In this document: piece by piece, positions 1-12,123 of the stretch | Layout: each line of letters starts with the position of its first letter | Position numbering within the stretch: the first letter of the stretch is position 1 | Assembly (NCBI GenBank): GCA_019648995.1 | Contig: BLXT01007308.1 | Coordinates: 3,789,858-3,833,393, forward strand | Length of the DNA stretch: 43,536 nt | Direction of reading: 5' to 3' | Source of the DNA: Plakobranchus ocellatus | Taxonomy: Eukaryota > Mollusca > Gastropoda > Plakobranchidae | Program-made: the position numbers and the translations under genes | Notes under the pieces: generated by a model | Told to the model about the DNA's origin: nothing | The model's input: only the letters and a program-made list of their open reading frames with translations | The model's database searches: none

Positions 1-3000
1 GGAAGAGATATCAAAATAAAGAGACAAGATTATTAAATTTGAAGCTTAAATTATTGGGAAAACTTCTAAAAATGTCCTGAAATTACTTCTTCCAAATAAA
101 AGGAGACTCACAAAAGCTTAGAGTGAATAACATGTGCTACTTGTCATGAAGACTAATGCTTTACTTTTATCCTGATTTAATAGATGTTATTGGTAATACA
201 ATGAACACACATGCAAGATATATCACAGTATTAACCCACATTATTTTTACAAGAATAAGTTCACCATGTTAGCCAAACTCTTTATTTACTTACTGATGGA
301 TCATTCTTGAGACTCAGTACTGATTGCATACCCTGGTGTTTGATGTACATTTCCACTTCTTTGACCAGCACTTCAAGGCCTTTATGAATGGGTTTTAGAA
401 GTTTGTACAAGTTCCGCAAGTCTAAAAAAAAATTGAAGGCAAATATGACAGTAATGCATATTTTCAAATAGAATATGGATTCAATCAAAAAATATTAAAT
501 GACTCTTCTTTTTTTATTTTGAATCAATTTTTGTACAAGACAATCTTGCATTCCATGACTTATATACTAGTTTTCATAATTAAACATTCTGTAATAATAT
601 ATATATATATATATATATATAAATATATATATATATAGTGCTTTCTAACTCAACATCAACATAAAGTGTATGGCCCCTACTTTCTTCAGACTTTGAAAAT
701 CATGATTATCCACAAAACAAAAAAATAATTTGTGACCCACTTACACAAAATGATCCAACATCGGAACAAGTTGCAAATGTCGGAATTTTTTTTTTTTTTT
801 TTAATTGTATTTAAAAGATTATATTACTTATTATAATGCACAATTTTTTTTTTAAAATACATCCAAATATTTTGTTTTCAACCTCTATTATGAAGGTAGG
901 TGGTGGGGTCACACATGGACTTACTTCTAGTACCCTATGGCTGGGACATAATTCTTTTCAAGTCTTTTAGGAAAGTTTACTGTGCTAATAAAGCATATTA
1001 TATATATATATATATATATTTCAAAGAAAAATAAATATTTACAGTATAGACATTAGAGGGACAACAATCATTGTTACTGATAGGAGAGCATAATGACCAG
1101 TGTGCAAACAGGGAACACAATTAGTAAAATGCAAACCTTTTCTTTTTTCCTGCTCCACCATATCTTTACATTCACCATGAAGGAAGCCAATAACATCCCC
1201 AACCATTCTTGCTTGAACTTCCTGTGTGACTTTGGCATATGAGGTACTGTGCAAAAACTTTCGACTTCGAAAATTTTCATTGTCTATCCTTTGAATAACC
1301 TGTTAGAATATTAGAATTGATAGATAAAGAGGAAAAAAAGAGACCTCATTTCAGTCACTGCAGGGAACAGGGTTCCCGTTTTAGAAATGTCTTAAACTCA
1401 TCGATAACAACTTGTGATAATGTTCACATTTAATTATATAAAATTTTATTTTCTCCTTTACATGGTGACACAATATGTAAAATTCCGTATGAAAAAACTA
1501 ATGTGCCATGCCATGTCTTGAGTCAAAAAATAAAGATGGTTTGAAAAGGGACATGATATATATTTGACTCATCTCATGGAGAAACTGAAAATTTTAAAAG
1601 TGAACTACTTAAAATCATTCTTTACCTCTTCCAAGGTTAACAAACATGAGTTGAAAAAAAACAACCCTTGAATAGAGTATAAACAGCCACATAATTTGAA
1701 AAATGGACATTTTATTTTGGAATGTAGATCTGAATACTGAAGAAAAAAGAGAGCTGGGGCACTCAGACTTAACATGCCAATGACAAGATAATCACTGATT
1801 AAAAGACAAACTGTATTAAAAGGAATTGTAAGCTTAGAGAAACTTGCAGCTTAACTAAATTTACCCAGAAAATTAGAGCTGCCTTGACAATTAGACAGAA
1901 ACAAGAAATATTCACCTTCTCTAAATACTCAGAACAAGTACATTCTGCTTTGAGTTGGGCTGCTTCATGCCGATAAAACTCGCCAGTCTCTTTCAAGAAT
2001 TGGGCCTCAAATATTTCTTGATATAACTGATAAGAAAAGATAGATGCATGCCACTGCTCAAATATTTCTTGATACAAGTGATAAGAAAACACAGAAGCAA
2101 GCAACTATTTAAAGTTTAACATTAGAAACAAAAGGTTTCACTTTTTTAGAGTTCATAATGTGTCAAAAAGTGAACATGATGAGATTGACTGCATCTATGT
2201 AAATCAAACATTTTAGTTTTGTTTATATGTATACTAGAAGAGTTTTGGAAAGCTAAGAAATTTTCAGGATACATTGGTTTTTATATGACTTGAAATTTTA
2301 TAGAAACAGGTTTTTTTAAAAAATTATTATTCTGACCTCTTTTAAATCCTTTTAAAATAATAAAAGTGACATGGGCAGTTTCTTCTTCCATTTCTAAAAT
2401 TTGTGATTTGACCCATTTTTTTTTTTTGCCAACCTTACTTTTCCTAACTTTTGGATAAATAGAGGCCGACCTTATTTTTCCAAACACCTTATTTTTATAA
2501 AGAAAAAGAGAGAAAAAGAGAGTGCAGTAACAGCAGTATACTCTTACTCATACTGCACCGATACGAGCACAGGTCCCTAAAAGTACCATTAGGTTCTGTT
2601 TGCCTAGTGTTCGGCAAAAAGTCACTTCCTTTTTTTTTTACTTGGCCTACCTACCAAGCAAAAGCTCAGTGCATGCATAACAAAAAATATCTGTTTCGGT
2701 GGGATAATAAATGTGCAAATATAATCAGATTGCTTGATTTAAACATTACTCAACAAAAAATTTTATGCCCATCAAAATATTAGATTAACATCTGAAGATT
2801 GAGTGCAAGAATTGAATCAAACAAAAATAAGACACTTCAGCACCATTTAACAGTCCACTAAACTTGTAAAGTAATTTGGTTGTATTTCAGCACTGCTTGA
2901 ATCAATTAATTAAAGCTGAAAACCTCCATGTAAATTAGCACCTCATCGATGTAAGAAAATTCTGTTTACAACAACTAATTTTAAAACTTAGAAGGCTGAG

Positions 3001-6000
3001 CACAAAAGAAAAATGTTTCATCTTGATTTTTAGGTGAATTCTTAATGTGGTATAAGCGACCTCAAAGTTTTATTTTGCACGAAATGTAATAGCAGACAGG
3101 TCTTGGGGGTGACATCAATGTCAGATGATAAGGACTTGAAATTATAAATATGCAATAGGCAGAAGGAAAAAAAGCCTGAACTTTTTCATTGCTGAAAAAA
3201 AATCTATTAGATTTAATGAAAGCTCATAATGCAATTAAAAGCTTAAGATTTATAAGCTACGTCAGGTGTCCTAAGTCTATCTGTAATTTTAATTTTTACC
3301 TTATTATAGCCACATAAGTGCAGCTTTATAAGCCTAAGCTATATCTTCAGGAAGTACAAAACAAAAGATACAAGACTTGTTATCTAAACACATTACCTCT
3401 AGTGGGGCTTTTTTCTTGTACTCTGACACATCTACAAATGAGGTTACAACACTGTGAATTATAGTTTGGTTTACATAGTAGCCATTTCTGTCTCTGAAAT
3501 AAACAACAATTTAAAACAAGTTATAAAAATAGTTCACACAAAGCCACCTTTTTTCAGCACTTTTGCACTGAAAAAGGAAATGAAAAACAATAAATTTTAA
3601 ACATCACCATTCCCTATTGAATACTAAAATATTGAAGCTTTTAAGTAAAGCATTTTTCTTAAAATAAAACTCTCATAGTCTTTAGGTTCCCATATTTTAA
3701 AAAAAAAAAATGAAGATTTGAAGTGAACCTTACATTTTAAGATGGAGGAAGGGAAATAGTCTCTTAAAGGCTTTTATCAGAAATCTTGGACTGTTAATAA
3801 CTCAATAACAGTTACTGTGCCCTTGAAAATGGAAATAAGCATCTAGCCTTCCCCTCACCCTAAATTACATTTTATCTTTGTTAGATTATTCGCAAACAAA
3901 ATTGAAACAAAAAAACGGACAAAAAAGTCAGATTAAAACAAATTAGTAATCTTAGATTTAAAAAAAAAAAAGGTTAAGGACTGTTAATAACTCAATAACA
4001 GTTACTGTACCCTTGAAAATGGAAATAAGCATCTAGCCTTCCCCTCACCCTAAATTACATTTTATCTATGTTAGATTATTCACAAACAAAATTTAAACAA
4101 AAAAACGGACAAAAAAGTCAGATTAAAACAAATTAGTAATCTTAGCTTTAAAAAAAAAAAAGGTAATTTCCCCCTCCCCTTAAAATCCTTGGATATGATT
4201 AAGTTTCCAGGCAGTGGATGTATTTATAACTTTACAACAAACTTACTTTGCAATTTCTTGCAAAATAAGAATCACAAGTCGATTTTTGATGGAATCAATC
4301 ATCAGGTTTTTCCAGATTTCTTTGGCCAGCTAAATAGGGAAACACAGGCAAAATATTAACTGTTATATTCTTATATTATATACTTATAACCAACTTGAGA
4401 AAACCAGAACTTTTATAAGACATATATATATTTGAACTCATGTGCATCAAATAAATCAATTTATAAGCTAACTACAAAATTACACAGAGAATTTTTAAAA
4501 CAAACAAAAATTCACTTTAATAATAAATTGTAACTGTAAATTTTCAATCTGATCTCAACTGAACCTAGCAGATAAATTTAGATGTAGATGCAGGTATCAT
4601 GAGCTGCTCCTGGGACTAGCAGAACAAGCACTAGTTGTAAACTTTCCACAAATCACCAGACTTTTTTGGCCTATGTAATTCCACACTGGAACTTTCAGTC
4701 TGGAAAAGTATCTAGATTTTGTTCAGGAGTTAAGGTGTCAAGATTCTATGAAATTGTCAAGTCATCATAGTTGTGTTCAACAATATCAAACAAAAGTTAA
4801 AGTTCACACTCTAATAATTATTTTTAGGAGCTTTTCAGCTTTAAAATAACTGTTTAGAGAGCTTAAGCAACTTTTGAATGTATGTATGCCAATATTCAAT
4901 GGCTTAAAAAACACAAAAACACCCATATATTAGCACTATAGTCGACACTGCTTAAGTTGATCTTTTTTACTTGGAACCGCCCGCTTTGAAGACTTATTGT
5001 AAAGGGTCACCACCACATTACTCCATTTTTTTTCTAAGTCGATCTTTCACTGTTTGGCGCTGCTCATGAAAGAATGCTTTTCCTCCCTATCATCTATAAA
5101 AATGTTAGTTACCAGTACACATAATTATGCTAACCGATATGCGTGTCTGTAATGCTACCCTTTTATTGTCCAATTCATCTTGTGCTCCAGCGCTTTATTC
5201 CAGTCATTACAGTCACCGGACAGGCCACAATGGGGAGGGTTTTTGTGTGTGTGTGTGTTTAATGGGTAAGTGGCAGGAAAACCAACAGTTTAGTCTAGAG
5301 GTAGGTGTTGTTCTAGATCTATTCACACTTATGTAAGTTATTACATCTACAGCGTGAACTGCGTTCATTGTATTGCCGTAGGCCACGTTGCTGGCTTTGT
5401 CTAAGCTTCGAAGTGTGTGTGTGTGTGTCTCTCTCTCCCTCTCTCTCGTAATTTTCGTACTGACAATGTGTGATTGTGACAATCAAGCATGTAGCCATTA
5501 TTTCTAAACAGCTTCTGCATGCCTGTGTGTGTCGGGGGGGAGGGAGAGTCAGTTATCAGCTGGATGGCTTTGTTGGGATATGCACGCTGTAATTGTTGAA
5601 CAATTACATTGCCTACATTGATCTACTCAATGTTTGTCCCATGTTCGTAATTTCCCTTTCCCACCCCCGAACTCACTATATATCCTCCTCTTTTCCTCAA
5701 TTGAAAAACAAAGACCTTTGGGGCTAGTAATTTTCCACTGTAGCCAACACAATACAGAGACTGATCTAGATCGTAGATCCAATTAAATCTAGTTGTGCAC
5801 TGCCAATCTACAAACACACACAGTTCCAGCATCATTCCATTTTAGAATGGAAGTAAAAGCTAACAGAAAGCCATCACTTGGGCGTATTATAAACCACATT
5901 AAAACACTACATCTATATTTGAAAACTGAGAGTAAGAAGATTAGAGAAAATGACTTAGTTACTAAAACAAGAAATCAAACTTATTTACTAAGAAAAAAAG

Positions 6001-9000
6001 AAGTACGGTTGAGAATAAATAAATAAAATAAAAACAAAGACACTCAAACTTACAACAACAAAAATAACAAACAACCAGAGGGGTGTCTCAATGAATTTGG
6101 TGTACTTGCAAATACAGTTAAGACACCGATGAAGCAGATGCATTTTCAGATATCTGCGCACTATGATGTTAAAGCAGAACACACTATATGATGATGTTGA
6201 GAAAGCTCAATTGGTTTATTATACAGTCAGAGCCTTAAACATCCTGTTTAATACTTTGTAATGAATATAAAAGCAGATGAACCTGCCAGTGATTTTGGTA
6301 AAGGAAACAACTTGGCTTCTGGAAGCAACCTTCCCCCCCACAAATTCAATAAGGGGAGGTAACTAAAAAAATCATGCCACTCAATTTCATGTACGTCGAT
6401 CTTTTTAATTATATCCTCTAGACATCAACTTAAGCAGTGTTGACTGTATTAATATTCTGATATGAATGGAAATAATAATTTTACTCTTAAGCAGTTGTAT
6501 CAATCATGATTAGATATAGAGCTAAAAGAAACTAGAAAGATGGATGGTTGGAGGCCAGCAAAAATCCGTTACACATTGGTACGTTTATTGTGTCAAAAAT
6601 AGAATAAAGGCCTGTAACTTTAAAGAATAAAGTATGCAGCAAAAGTGACACTGCAGCCACCAGACATGCTTACCCTTGAAGAAACTATTCAGGAACATCA
6701 AGGGCAAAAATATGGAGCATTAGATAAAAATGTGGAAAAAAACCTGATTATGACAGGAACTGATGCTTATTGAACAACAACAACAACAAAAAAAATTAAA
6801 GCACTCTATTTAATAAAGTTCCAATTATATTAGGACAGTGGAGAGTGTAGAGGACATCAGTTTCTGCCTAAATCAGAACAAAAACTAAGCCAACGTGCCT
6901 AACATATATAGCCTCTGAGCTTACATTCTAATCATTCTGTTTATCTTAATGTTGAGCAAATCAGCCCTAGATTAACGACATATGTAAAGAAAAATTGTCC
7001 TTAAAATTTTATTTCAACTCATACTGCAATAAGTTGTTTAATTTTGGGTCACTGATTTCAATGTTGCCATTAGAATTCACTTTTACTAGCTTTCCTAAAA
7101 AATAAGTACATTAAACAATCCCCTTTTCTATCCCTGAAACGCAGAATGCCTCCATGCATTCTTTTCAAATGCAATGCTGTCATCTCTTGCAAATGAAAAC
7201 TTTTATGTACAGCAGTTTCCTTCGGACACTTTGAAGAGAGATAGACTCATCAAAGATATGCAGACCTGATTCATTAAATAGTAAGTTCTTGATTTACAGC
7301 CTTCTAGAGATAGTTCATAATTATCACAGGACTGACAATGGCTAGAGCCTAGCTTCAATGAGAAAATCTTGCACCCAGCTTCGAAGTTCCATGCTGGATT
7401 TAAATTGCTGCGGCAAAGCATTAGATTAGGTTAACTTTTTAAGACTTGTATTAAGACATTGTGCTTATAGTAAATAATTAAGTTTAACTAAATCATTGAC
7501 TTGAAGTTGACTATGACAGATTAAAAATGCGGAAAAAATTTCATTCCAAAATTGTTTATTTCTACTAAAAATACAATTCTGTCGCAATGATTCACCTCAA
7601 TTGAAGTTACTGATTCAATTCACTGTTAGAATTTTTGTATTTGCTTTCGCAAGATATGTCTGTTAAAAAAAATCCTAGACCAGTTGAGTGACCGTCAACG
7701 CATCAATAGTCAATGATAGGTAGGGCCTAGGAATGACAAACCTTTATGCACTGCACCAATACGTTTGCCCCTTCTCACACCAACCCTTCTTTAGCCTGCA
7801 AGATACATGCATGGTGAGTGGGTTTTTTTTTTTTTAATGATAAAGAAAAGGTCTAGCCAAGAGCACTATATAGATGTAAAAAGTTTGAAAAGTTTGTTGT
7901 AGTGTAAGCGCTGTTGAATTTTTTTCTTATTTTGTTTTATATTCCCTAAGATTCTTGTACTACTTATGCAAAGAAGCGCCACTAAACCTAGATAATGTTT
8001 ATTATAAAAGGTATGGCCAATCACAAATTTGTTTAAATTCCGGATTTTGTGATAAAAAATGTGGATTTTTGGAAGGCAGGTCATTTTCAGGTAGAATTGC
8101 GGAACAAATCTGGAATTTCCAGGTTGGTAAGCATGTCTGGGCCACATGAAAGTAAAACATAAATTTAAGTCATCTCATGGATGGAAAAAAAAAATTTCAC
8201 TGGCTGCTAGGTACAATAGAATAGAAATGAAACGCACCTCTCCGATCTCCAATAAACAGTCTGCATCAACGGGAAATACACCATAGTTAACATCAGCTTC
8301 AGAATACTTCTGCTTCTTAATATATGAGTTGTTGAGGTACCTGTAAAATGGGAATTAATTTTTATGAAGTCACACAGGCGATATCAGATAGCTTGGCATT
8401 AAAAAAAGAAAAGACAGAAGACAACATCTGATCTATGGCTAATTTTTTCCCACCCCCAAACTGAAAAAAAAATAACGAAAAAAAACATACAATATTGGTG
8501 AGAAAAGGAAGAGCAATGCCTGTCCTATGGTAAGACAAGTTCATACTAGTACTTTGCCTCGCCTGCCAGTGAACTAATGAAATATGCTTCATTTGAACAT
8601 TACCTAACTCTCAAGAGCAGCACTGAGATATTGCTTCTAACATGGCCTATCAATTATGTTAGCAGAGCCATAGTGGTATGTTTGAATTCTTATGAAAATT
8701 AAAGGCCACTCAATATGATAACACACAGAAAAAAAAAGAAATAAACAATACAGTCATATTTTTCAAATGTAATGCACACTGATCAACCAAAGCCTCCTCA
8801 ATTTAAAACATGTGTACCTATCTGCCAGAGGAAACTACCCCGAGTCCTCAAACTTTAAAAAAGGAACTTTTGAGAACTCAGTGTAATTTACTAAAAGATA
8901 TCCTGACTGCTGTCAAACCATTAGAGAGTTAGCCCATGGTGGTTTCAAGTTCACCTTGGGTGCAGGCATCAAAAGAGTCAATGCAAACTGCACCTGTTAG

Positions 9001-10742
9001 GCCATCAAACTGCCCACATAAATTAATGATAAGAGAATTTTTAAATCAAATTTTTTTTATAAATTAAATGAGTTAATTCACATTGTTTTACTTGAATGCT
9101 AATTACATGATTACAGAAATTATAAGCAAGAAAAAACAATAAATAAGTAAAAGAGAGGCATAATTAATGTTAAGATAGACAGCAAAAGAGCCAGATATAA
9201 AATGTAGGTTCATTCTTCTTTAGTTTTAGTGATTCAATTTTTCTCATGATTTTGTCCACATTGTCTGGATCGAAGGTTGGCTGATTAATCAACACAGCAA
9301 GGATGCATTCAATAATGATGAAAAAAAAAAGAGCATTAGGTTTAACACCACTGGACTCAAAAACTTTCATATACATTTTTGGGCTTAATTTTTTTTCAAA
9401 CACATAACTCACAAAAAAATCTTTAGATCAGGAATATATTGACAACACACTTTTGAAAATCCTTTGGGTGTAAAAATCTAAAGCTTAAAAAAAAACAGCA
9501 TACCCATAGAGCTGGTTCAGATAGCCTGCCCCAATGTTGTACTGCTCCCAGTGCTTGTGATACATTTCTAACATGTGGTCTTCCCCAGCTATTGTGATTT
9601 CCTGGTAAAATATATACCAAATCATAATTAGACTTAGAGTTATGTTCAGAATTATCATTTACAAATTATTACTATTAGGAAGGATTTATACAAATAAAAA
9701 CAATTAAACACAGGGATCATTTCCAAAACTCAATCAAAGCCATATTCAATTTCAGATTCTCATAACTTTCATCTGGAACAGATTATATTACAAGTTCATT
9801 TCTTGTTCTTATCATTTTGCACATAGATATTCTCTGGAAAACAAAATGTATACATGAATGCTTTAATGGCTTTAATGCCACCTCTCACTTTGGAACTAGA
9901 AGCTGCTGTGGTTTCTATTACTTACACTAGTTAAAATTTCCTTTTCTCTCTTCTTTTAACAAAATATTTCTTTAGATTAAAAAAAAAATGAAAGTCTCCA
10001 TTGTGAACTGCATATTTTTAAGCACCCATCTCCCATTTTTGTGTATTTGAGATGTGTAATTTTGAGATTACCTTGCTGTTTATTTTTTAATTATTAAGAG
10101 ATGATTCATGAATAAAAACACTGCAAAACATTTGTACCTTATGTAAACTCCGCACATGATCCTCAAGAAACACTTTTGTACTTTGGTACAAGTTATCTCC
10201 ATGTGGTTCTACAGCTGTGCAAAGCTTGTAAACATCAGTGTATTCGTTAAGAACTTTTAACAACAGCATTTTTGCACTTTACTCTAAGTATAAATCTAAA
10301 ATTTGTAATGCTTAACTTTTGAAAATATTGTTTTTTAAATCAAACTGATTACAAACAATGAAAGTTTGTCACTTAAGACTTAAAGGATGTTTACATTGTA
10401 TACACACATATTCTAAATATAAAATGCCAGTATGTTTACACATGAATAAGCAAAATTTTTATATTAAAATAAAAATATTAAGAAAAATTAGATTTTTGGT
10501 GTATAAAATATATGTTAATTTCTTTTGAAGTTAGTTTGAATTTAAGGGTCTCATAATTGAACACAATCTTTTAAAAGTATTATATACAGCATATAATTCC
10601 ACAAAAGCTAGCAACAAGGATATGAGAATCGATCATTCCAAGTGACCCACTGCACAGCACCACATGTAATGACTCCTTCTAGAGTTTCTTTCAAAAGTTT
10701 CCATGTTGCATCAAAATCTACTCTTCGAGGTTTGAGTGACAT
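1..10742 (-). CDS. CUL2: Cullin-2, N-terminal half (partial gene, nine coding exons)
   Basis: CUL2 is the scaffold of CRL2 E3 ubiquitin ligases: its N-terminal cullin repeats hold Elongin B/C and VHL-box receptors, while its C-terminal half (outside this window) binds RBX1. Coding exons in transcript order are 10742-10624, 10237-10138, 9601-9504, 8340-8238, 4329-4247, 3493-3397, 2026-1916, 1299-1137 and 421-294. They join in frame to 334 residues, against about 745 for vertebrate CUL2. Diagnostic matches to vertebrate CUL2 as I remember it are MSLKPR at the start, TWNDRFSD, KVFLEDHVRSLHK, YQEIFE followed by FLKETGEFY, and HGEC. These fit CUL2 better than CUL1, 3, 4 or 5. The first intron is a U12-type AT-AC intron and exon 7 has a duplicated acceptor. 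The start ATG lies directly after a splice acceptor, so the 5' UTR is on at least one more upstream exon that I could not place. The gene continues beyond the left edge. Confidence 0.93.
294..421 (-). CDS. CUL2: CUL2 coding exon 9 (residues 292-334)
   Basis: The exon encodes DLRNLYKLLKPIHKGLEVLV and then KEVEMYIKHQGMQ, ending NDPS. It fits the vertebrate block containing MYVLLRAVSTGLPHMIQEL. The acceptor is TTTTAG|AC and the donor TCA|GTAAGT. I see no further CUL2 exon in 1-293, which looks like intron. Confidence 0.9.
596..638. repeat. (TA)n microsatellite
   Basis: A nearly pure TA dinucleotide run with one A interruption lies in CUL2 intron 8. A shorter (TA)n run is at 994-1019 in the same intron. 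Confidence 0.95.
1137..1299 (-). CDS. CUL2: CUL2 coding exon 8 (residues 238-291)
   Basis: The exon encodes VIQRIDNENFRSRKFLH, then STSYAKVTQEVQARMVGDV and FLHGECKDMVEQEKRK. This aligns with vertebrate HPSSYTKVIHECQQRMV and FLHAECHNIIRQEKK. The acceptor is AACAG|GTT and the donor G|GTTTGC. Confidence 0.93.
1916..2026 (-). CDS. CUL2: CUL2 coding exon 7 (residues 201-237)
   Basis: The exon encodes LYQEIFEAQFLKETGEFY followed by RHEAAQLKAECTCSEYLEK, the most CUL2-specific block in the window. The acceptor CTTATCAG|TTA and the exon start are part of a 51-bp tandem duplication; in the intron-side copy the acceptor AG has become AC. The donor is AAG|GTGAAT. Confidence 0.94.
2006..2107 (-). repeat. 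51-bp tandem duplication over the CUL2 exon 7 acceptor
   Basis: Two adjacent 51-bp copies, 2006-2056 and 2057-2107, share 31 of 33 bases over their first 33 positions and then diverge. The exon-proximal copy holds the working acceptor TTATCAG. The distal copy reads TTATCAC, so its acceptor is lost, although it still encodes LYQEIFE in frame. Confidence 0.88.
3397..3493 (-). CDS. CUL2: CUL2 coding exon 6 (residues 168-200)
   Basis: The exon encodes DRNGYYVNQTIIHSVVTSF and then VDVSEYKKKAPLE, matching the vertebrate segment NQKVIHGVINSFVHVEQYK. The acceptor is TTTCAG|AGAC and the donor GAG|GTAATG. It ends in phase 0. Confidence 0.92.
3788..4165. repeat. 190-bp tandem duplication in CUL2 intron 5
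   Basis: Two direct copies start at 3788 and 3978 with GGACTGTTAATAACTC and each ends in an A-rich run followed by AGGT. They differ at only a few positions, such as ACTGTG/ACTGTA and TTCGCA/TTCACA. The duplication is recent and noncoding, and ends about 80 bp from exon 5. Confidence 0.95.
4247..4329 (-). CDS. CUL2: CUL2 coding exon 5 (residues 141-167)
   Basis: The exon encodes LAKEIWKNLMIDSIKNRL and ends in ILQEIA plus two bases, equivalent to vertebrate LALDMWRKLMVEPLQAIL. The acceptor is TTTAG|CTG and the donor AA|GTAAGT. It is separated from exon 4 by a 3.9-kb intron that contains a transposon-like element. Confidence 0.92.
4939..6446. mobile_element. Non-autonomous pogo-like DNA transposon in CUL2 intron 4
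   Basis: The left end (4939) reads TAGTCGACACTGCTTAAG and the reverse complement of the right end (6446) reads CAGTCAACACTGCTTAAG. The match covers 22 of the first 24 bases, and both ends are flanked by TA (4937-4938 and 6447-6448). CAGT-type termini with TA target duplication are typical of pogo/Tigger members of the Tc1/mariner superfamily. The interior holds GT and CT microsatellites and no recognisable transposase, so it would be non-autonomous. The assignment rests on the termini only. Confidence 0.6.
5241..5448. repeat. GT/CT microsatellites
   Basis: A (GT)n tract lies at 5245-5258 and a compound (GT)n(CT)n tract at 5413-5447, both inside the pogo-like element. They produce spurious open frames on both strands. 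Confidence 0.9.
8238..8340 (-). CDS. CUL2: CUL2 coding exon 4 (residues 106-140)
   Basis: The exon encodes YLNNSYIKKQKYSEADVNYG and ends in LLEIGE, matching the vertebrate stretch [20 protein letters not shown]. The acceptor is TTACAG|GTAC and the donor is GAG|GTGCGT. It ends in phase 0. Confidence 0.93.
9504..9601 (-). CDS. CUL2: CUL2 coding exon 3 (residues 74-105)
   Basis: The exon reads EITIAGEDHMLEMYHKHWEQ and then GAGYLNQLYG, aligning with the vertebrate CUL2 segment containing MYHRYWEEYSKGADY. The acceptor is TACCAG|GAA and the donor is GG|GTATGC. Thirty-two codons plus two bases keep the frame into exon 4. Confidence 0.92.
10138..10237 (-). CDS. CUL2: CUL2 coding exon 2 (residues 40-73)
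   Basis: One base completes the serine codon, then DVYKLCTAVEPHGDN and KVFLEDHVRSLHK follow, matching the second helical stretch of the first cullin repeat. The acceptor ends in AC (intron bases 10239-10238), pairing with the AT donor of exon 1. The donor is AAG|GTACAA and the exon ends in phase 0. Confidence 0.93.
10238..10623 (-). other. U12-type AT-AC intron (CUL2 intron 1)
   Basis: In transcript sense the intron begins ATATCCTTGT, an exact match to the minor-spliceosome donor consensus. It ends with a branch-site match TTCTTAAC (10253-10246) and then CGAATACAC, so the last two bases are AC. Only these borders join the flanking exons in frame to give NDRFSDVYKLC, which matches vertebrate CUL2. 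There is no polypyrimidine tract next to the acceptor, as expected for U12 introns. GT-AG alternatives nearby break the frame. Confidence 0.88.
10624..10742 (-). CDS. CUL2: CUL2 coding exon 1 (start codon, residues 1-39)
   Basis: The exon begins exactly at ATG (10742-10740) after a pyrimidine-rich acceptor ending CCCCAG. It encodes MSLKPRRVDFDATWKLL and ends in QWVTWNDRF plus two bases (TC). The donor is ATATCCTT, the U12-type consensus, not GT. In known CUL2 structures the extreme N-terminus packs against Elongin C, which explains its conservation. Confidence 0.92.
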
Positions 10743-12123
10743 CTGGGGAGAAAAAAAGAAGTTTTAAGTAAAATGAGAAGATTGCATAAATCATGATAGA
10801 ATTTATAAGTGAAATTCATTCTTATTTTGTATAAACCAGCCTCAACCTCAAATAAAAAAAAAAAAATTTGTTTTTAATTGAGGACCCCAAAAATGGAGAC
10901 ATGGTGATTGAAACTCCCTATCCATACAATACCCATTTAATTGAAACACAAATCATTATAATTCATATTAACTTTTTAAAAGATACAAGCTTAATAATTA
11001 TGTGTAGGGGAGGCAATTCTATGCATGGCATTGGGTGCTTTCTTAAAGCTACAAAGAGATGGATGGTGTAAACAGAACTGCTCTAGATAAAAATAAATTT
11101 GTTATCATTGATGTCTTGGCCTCTGCATTGTACAAAAATATGACCTAACCTAATGAATTGACTGATAATGTAAATGTTTCTGTCTAAAGTTGGCCTAAAT
11201 GAAACAAAACAAGTTGCCTTAAAATTAGATACTGTCATTGGCCATAAAATTGATGTTTGGGCTGAGAATAGGTACCACAGGTCAAAATTGGAATGGTTCA
11301 GAATTGTGTAATGGAGTAATCAGATAAGTAGTGCTTGTTATTCTGATCACAGAAGTGAAAAAATTTTTGATCTACGTGCATTTTGAGCAAAGTTATGAAT
11401 TTTTATAATATTTTCTAACTTACAAAATTTTCGACTATTGTGCAATTAGTGTGAAACAGTGTTTTCAACATGCTCTAATTCAGCAATAAAAGCAATGAAC
11501 AATAAAACAAGACATATTTAATGGAGCCATGCACATACTTATAGAGCAAAACTAGTTAGAATGCATGTCACTGAGCTATATATGGAGCGGTCGGCGTGTG
11601 AAAAACGAACAATCCTTAAATTGGCCGCCGTGAGAATAGCGTGAGACGTCTTTAATGAGACTTAAAATTGATTTTCAAGCCAATTTAGAAGAAAAAAAAT
11701 TATATAAAAAAGGTTTTCTTTTAATAGAAGCTCATTTCATGAATTATCATTATCATTCTATGAATCGAACCTGCCCAGTTTACTGATATTGATAGTGTCA
11801 AGTTAAACAAAGGCAGAAAAAGAATTGTATTTAAAAGAAAATTTAAAGCTATCATAAGATTGGCGGAGACAAATGCCCATTCATCAATCAAAAGTGGAAA
11901 CATTAGTTGCTTCAGAATAATGATGTATGTGGTTAAAAGTGCCTGTATTTCATCATAAATATTGCAATAAACTGCCCATTGATCTTCACTATATAGCAAT
12001 AAACGCTTCCTCCTTTGTTCAATTAAATGGCCGTTAATTGTCACATCGTCACTCTGTAGCAGTTGATGCTGCTATCTAAATTTTGGTATTTTCCATCACT
12101 TGCAAGGATCACAGTTGATAAAG

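Noticed and set aside
11721..12044. 107-codon minus-strand open frame in the intergenic region
   Set aside because: No recognisable domain, no splice context, and AT-rich codon use typical of chance.
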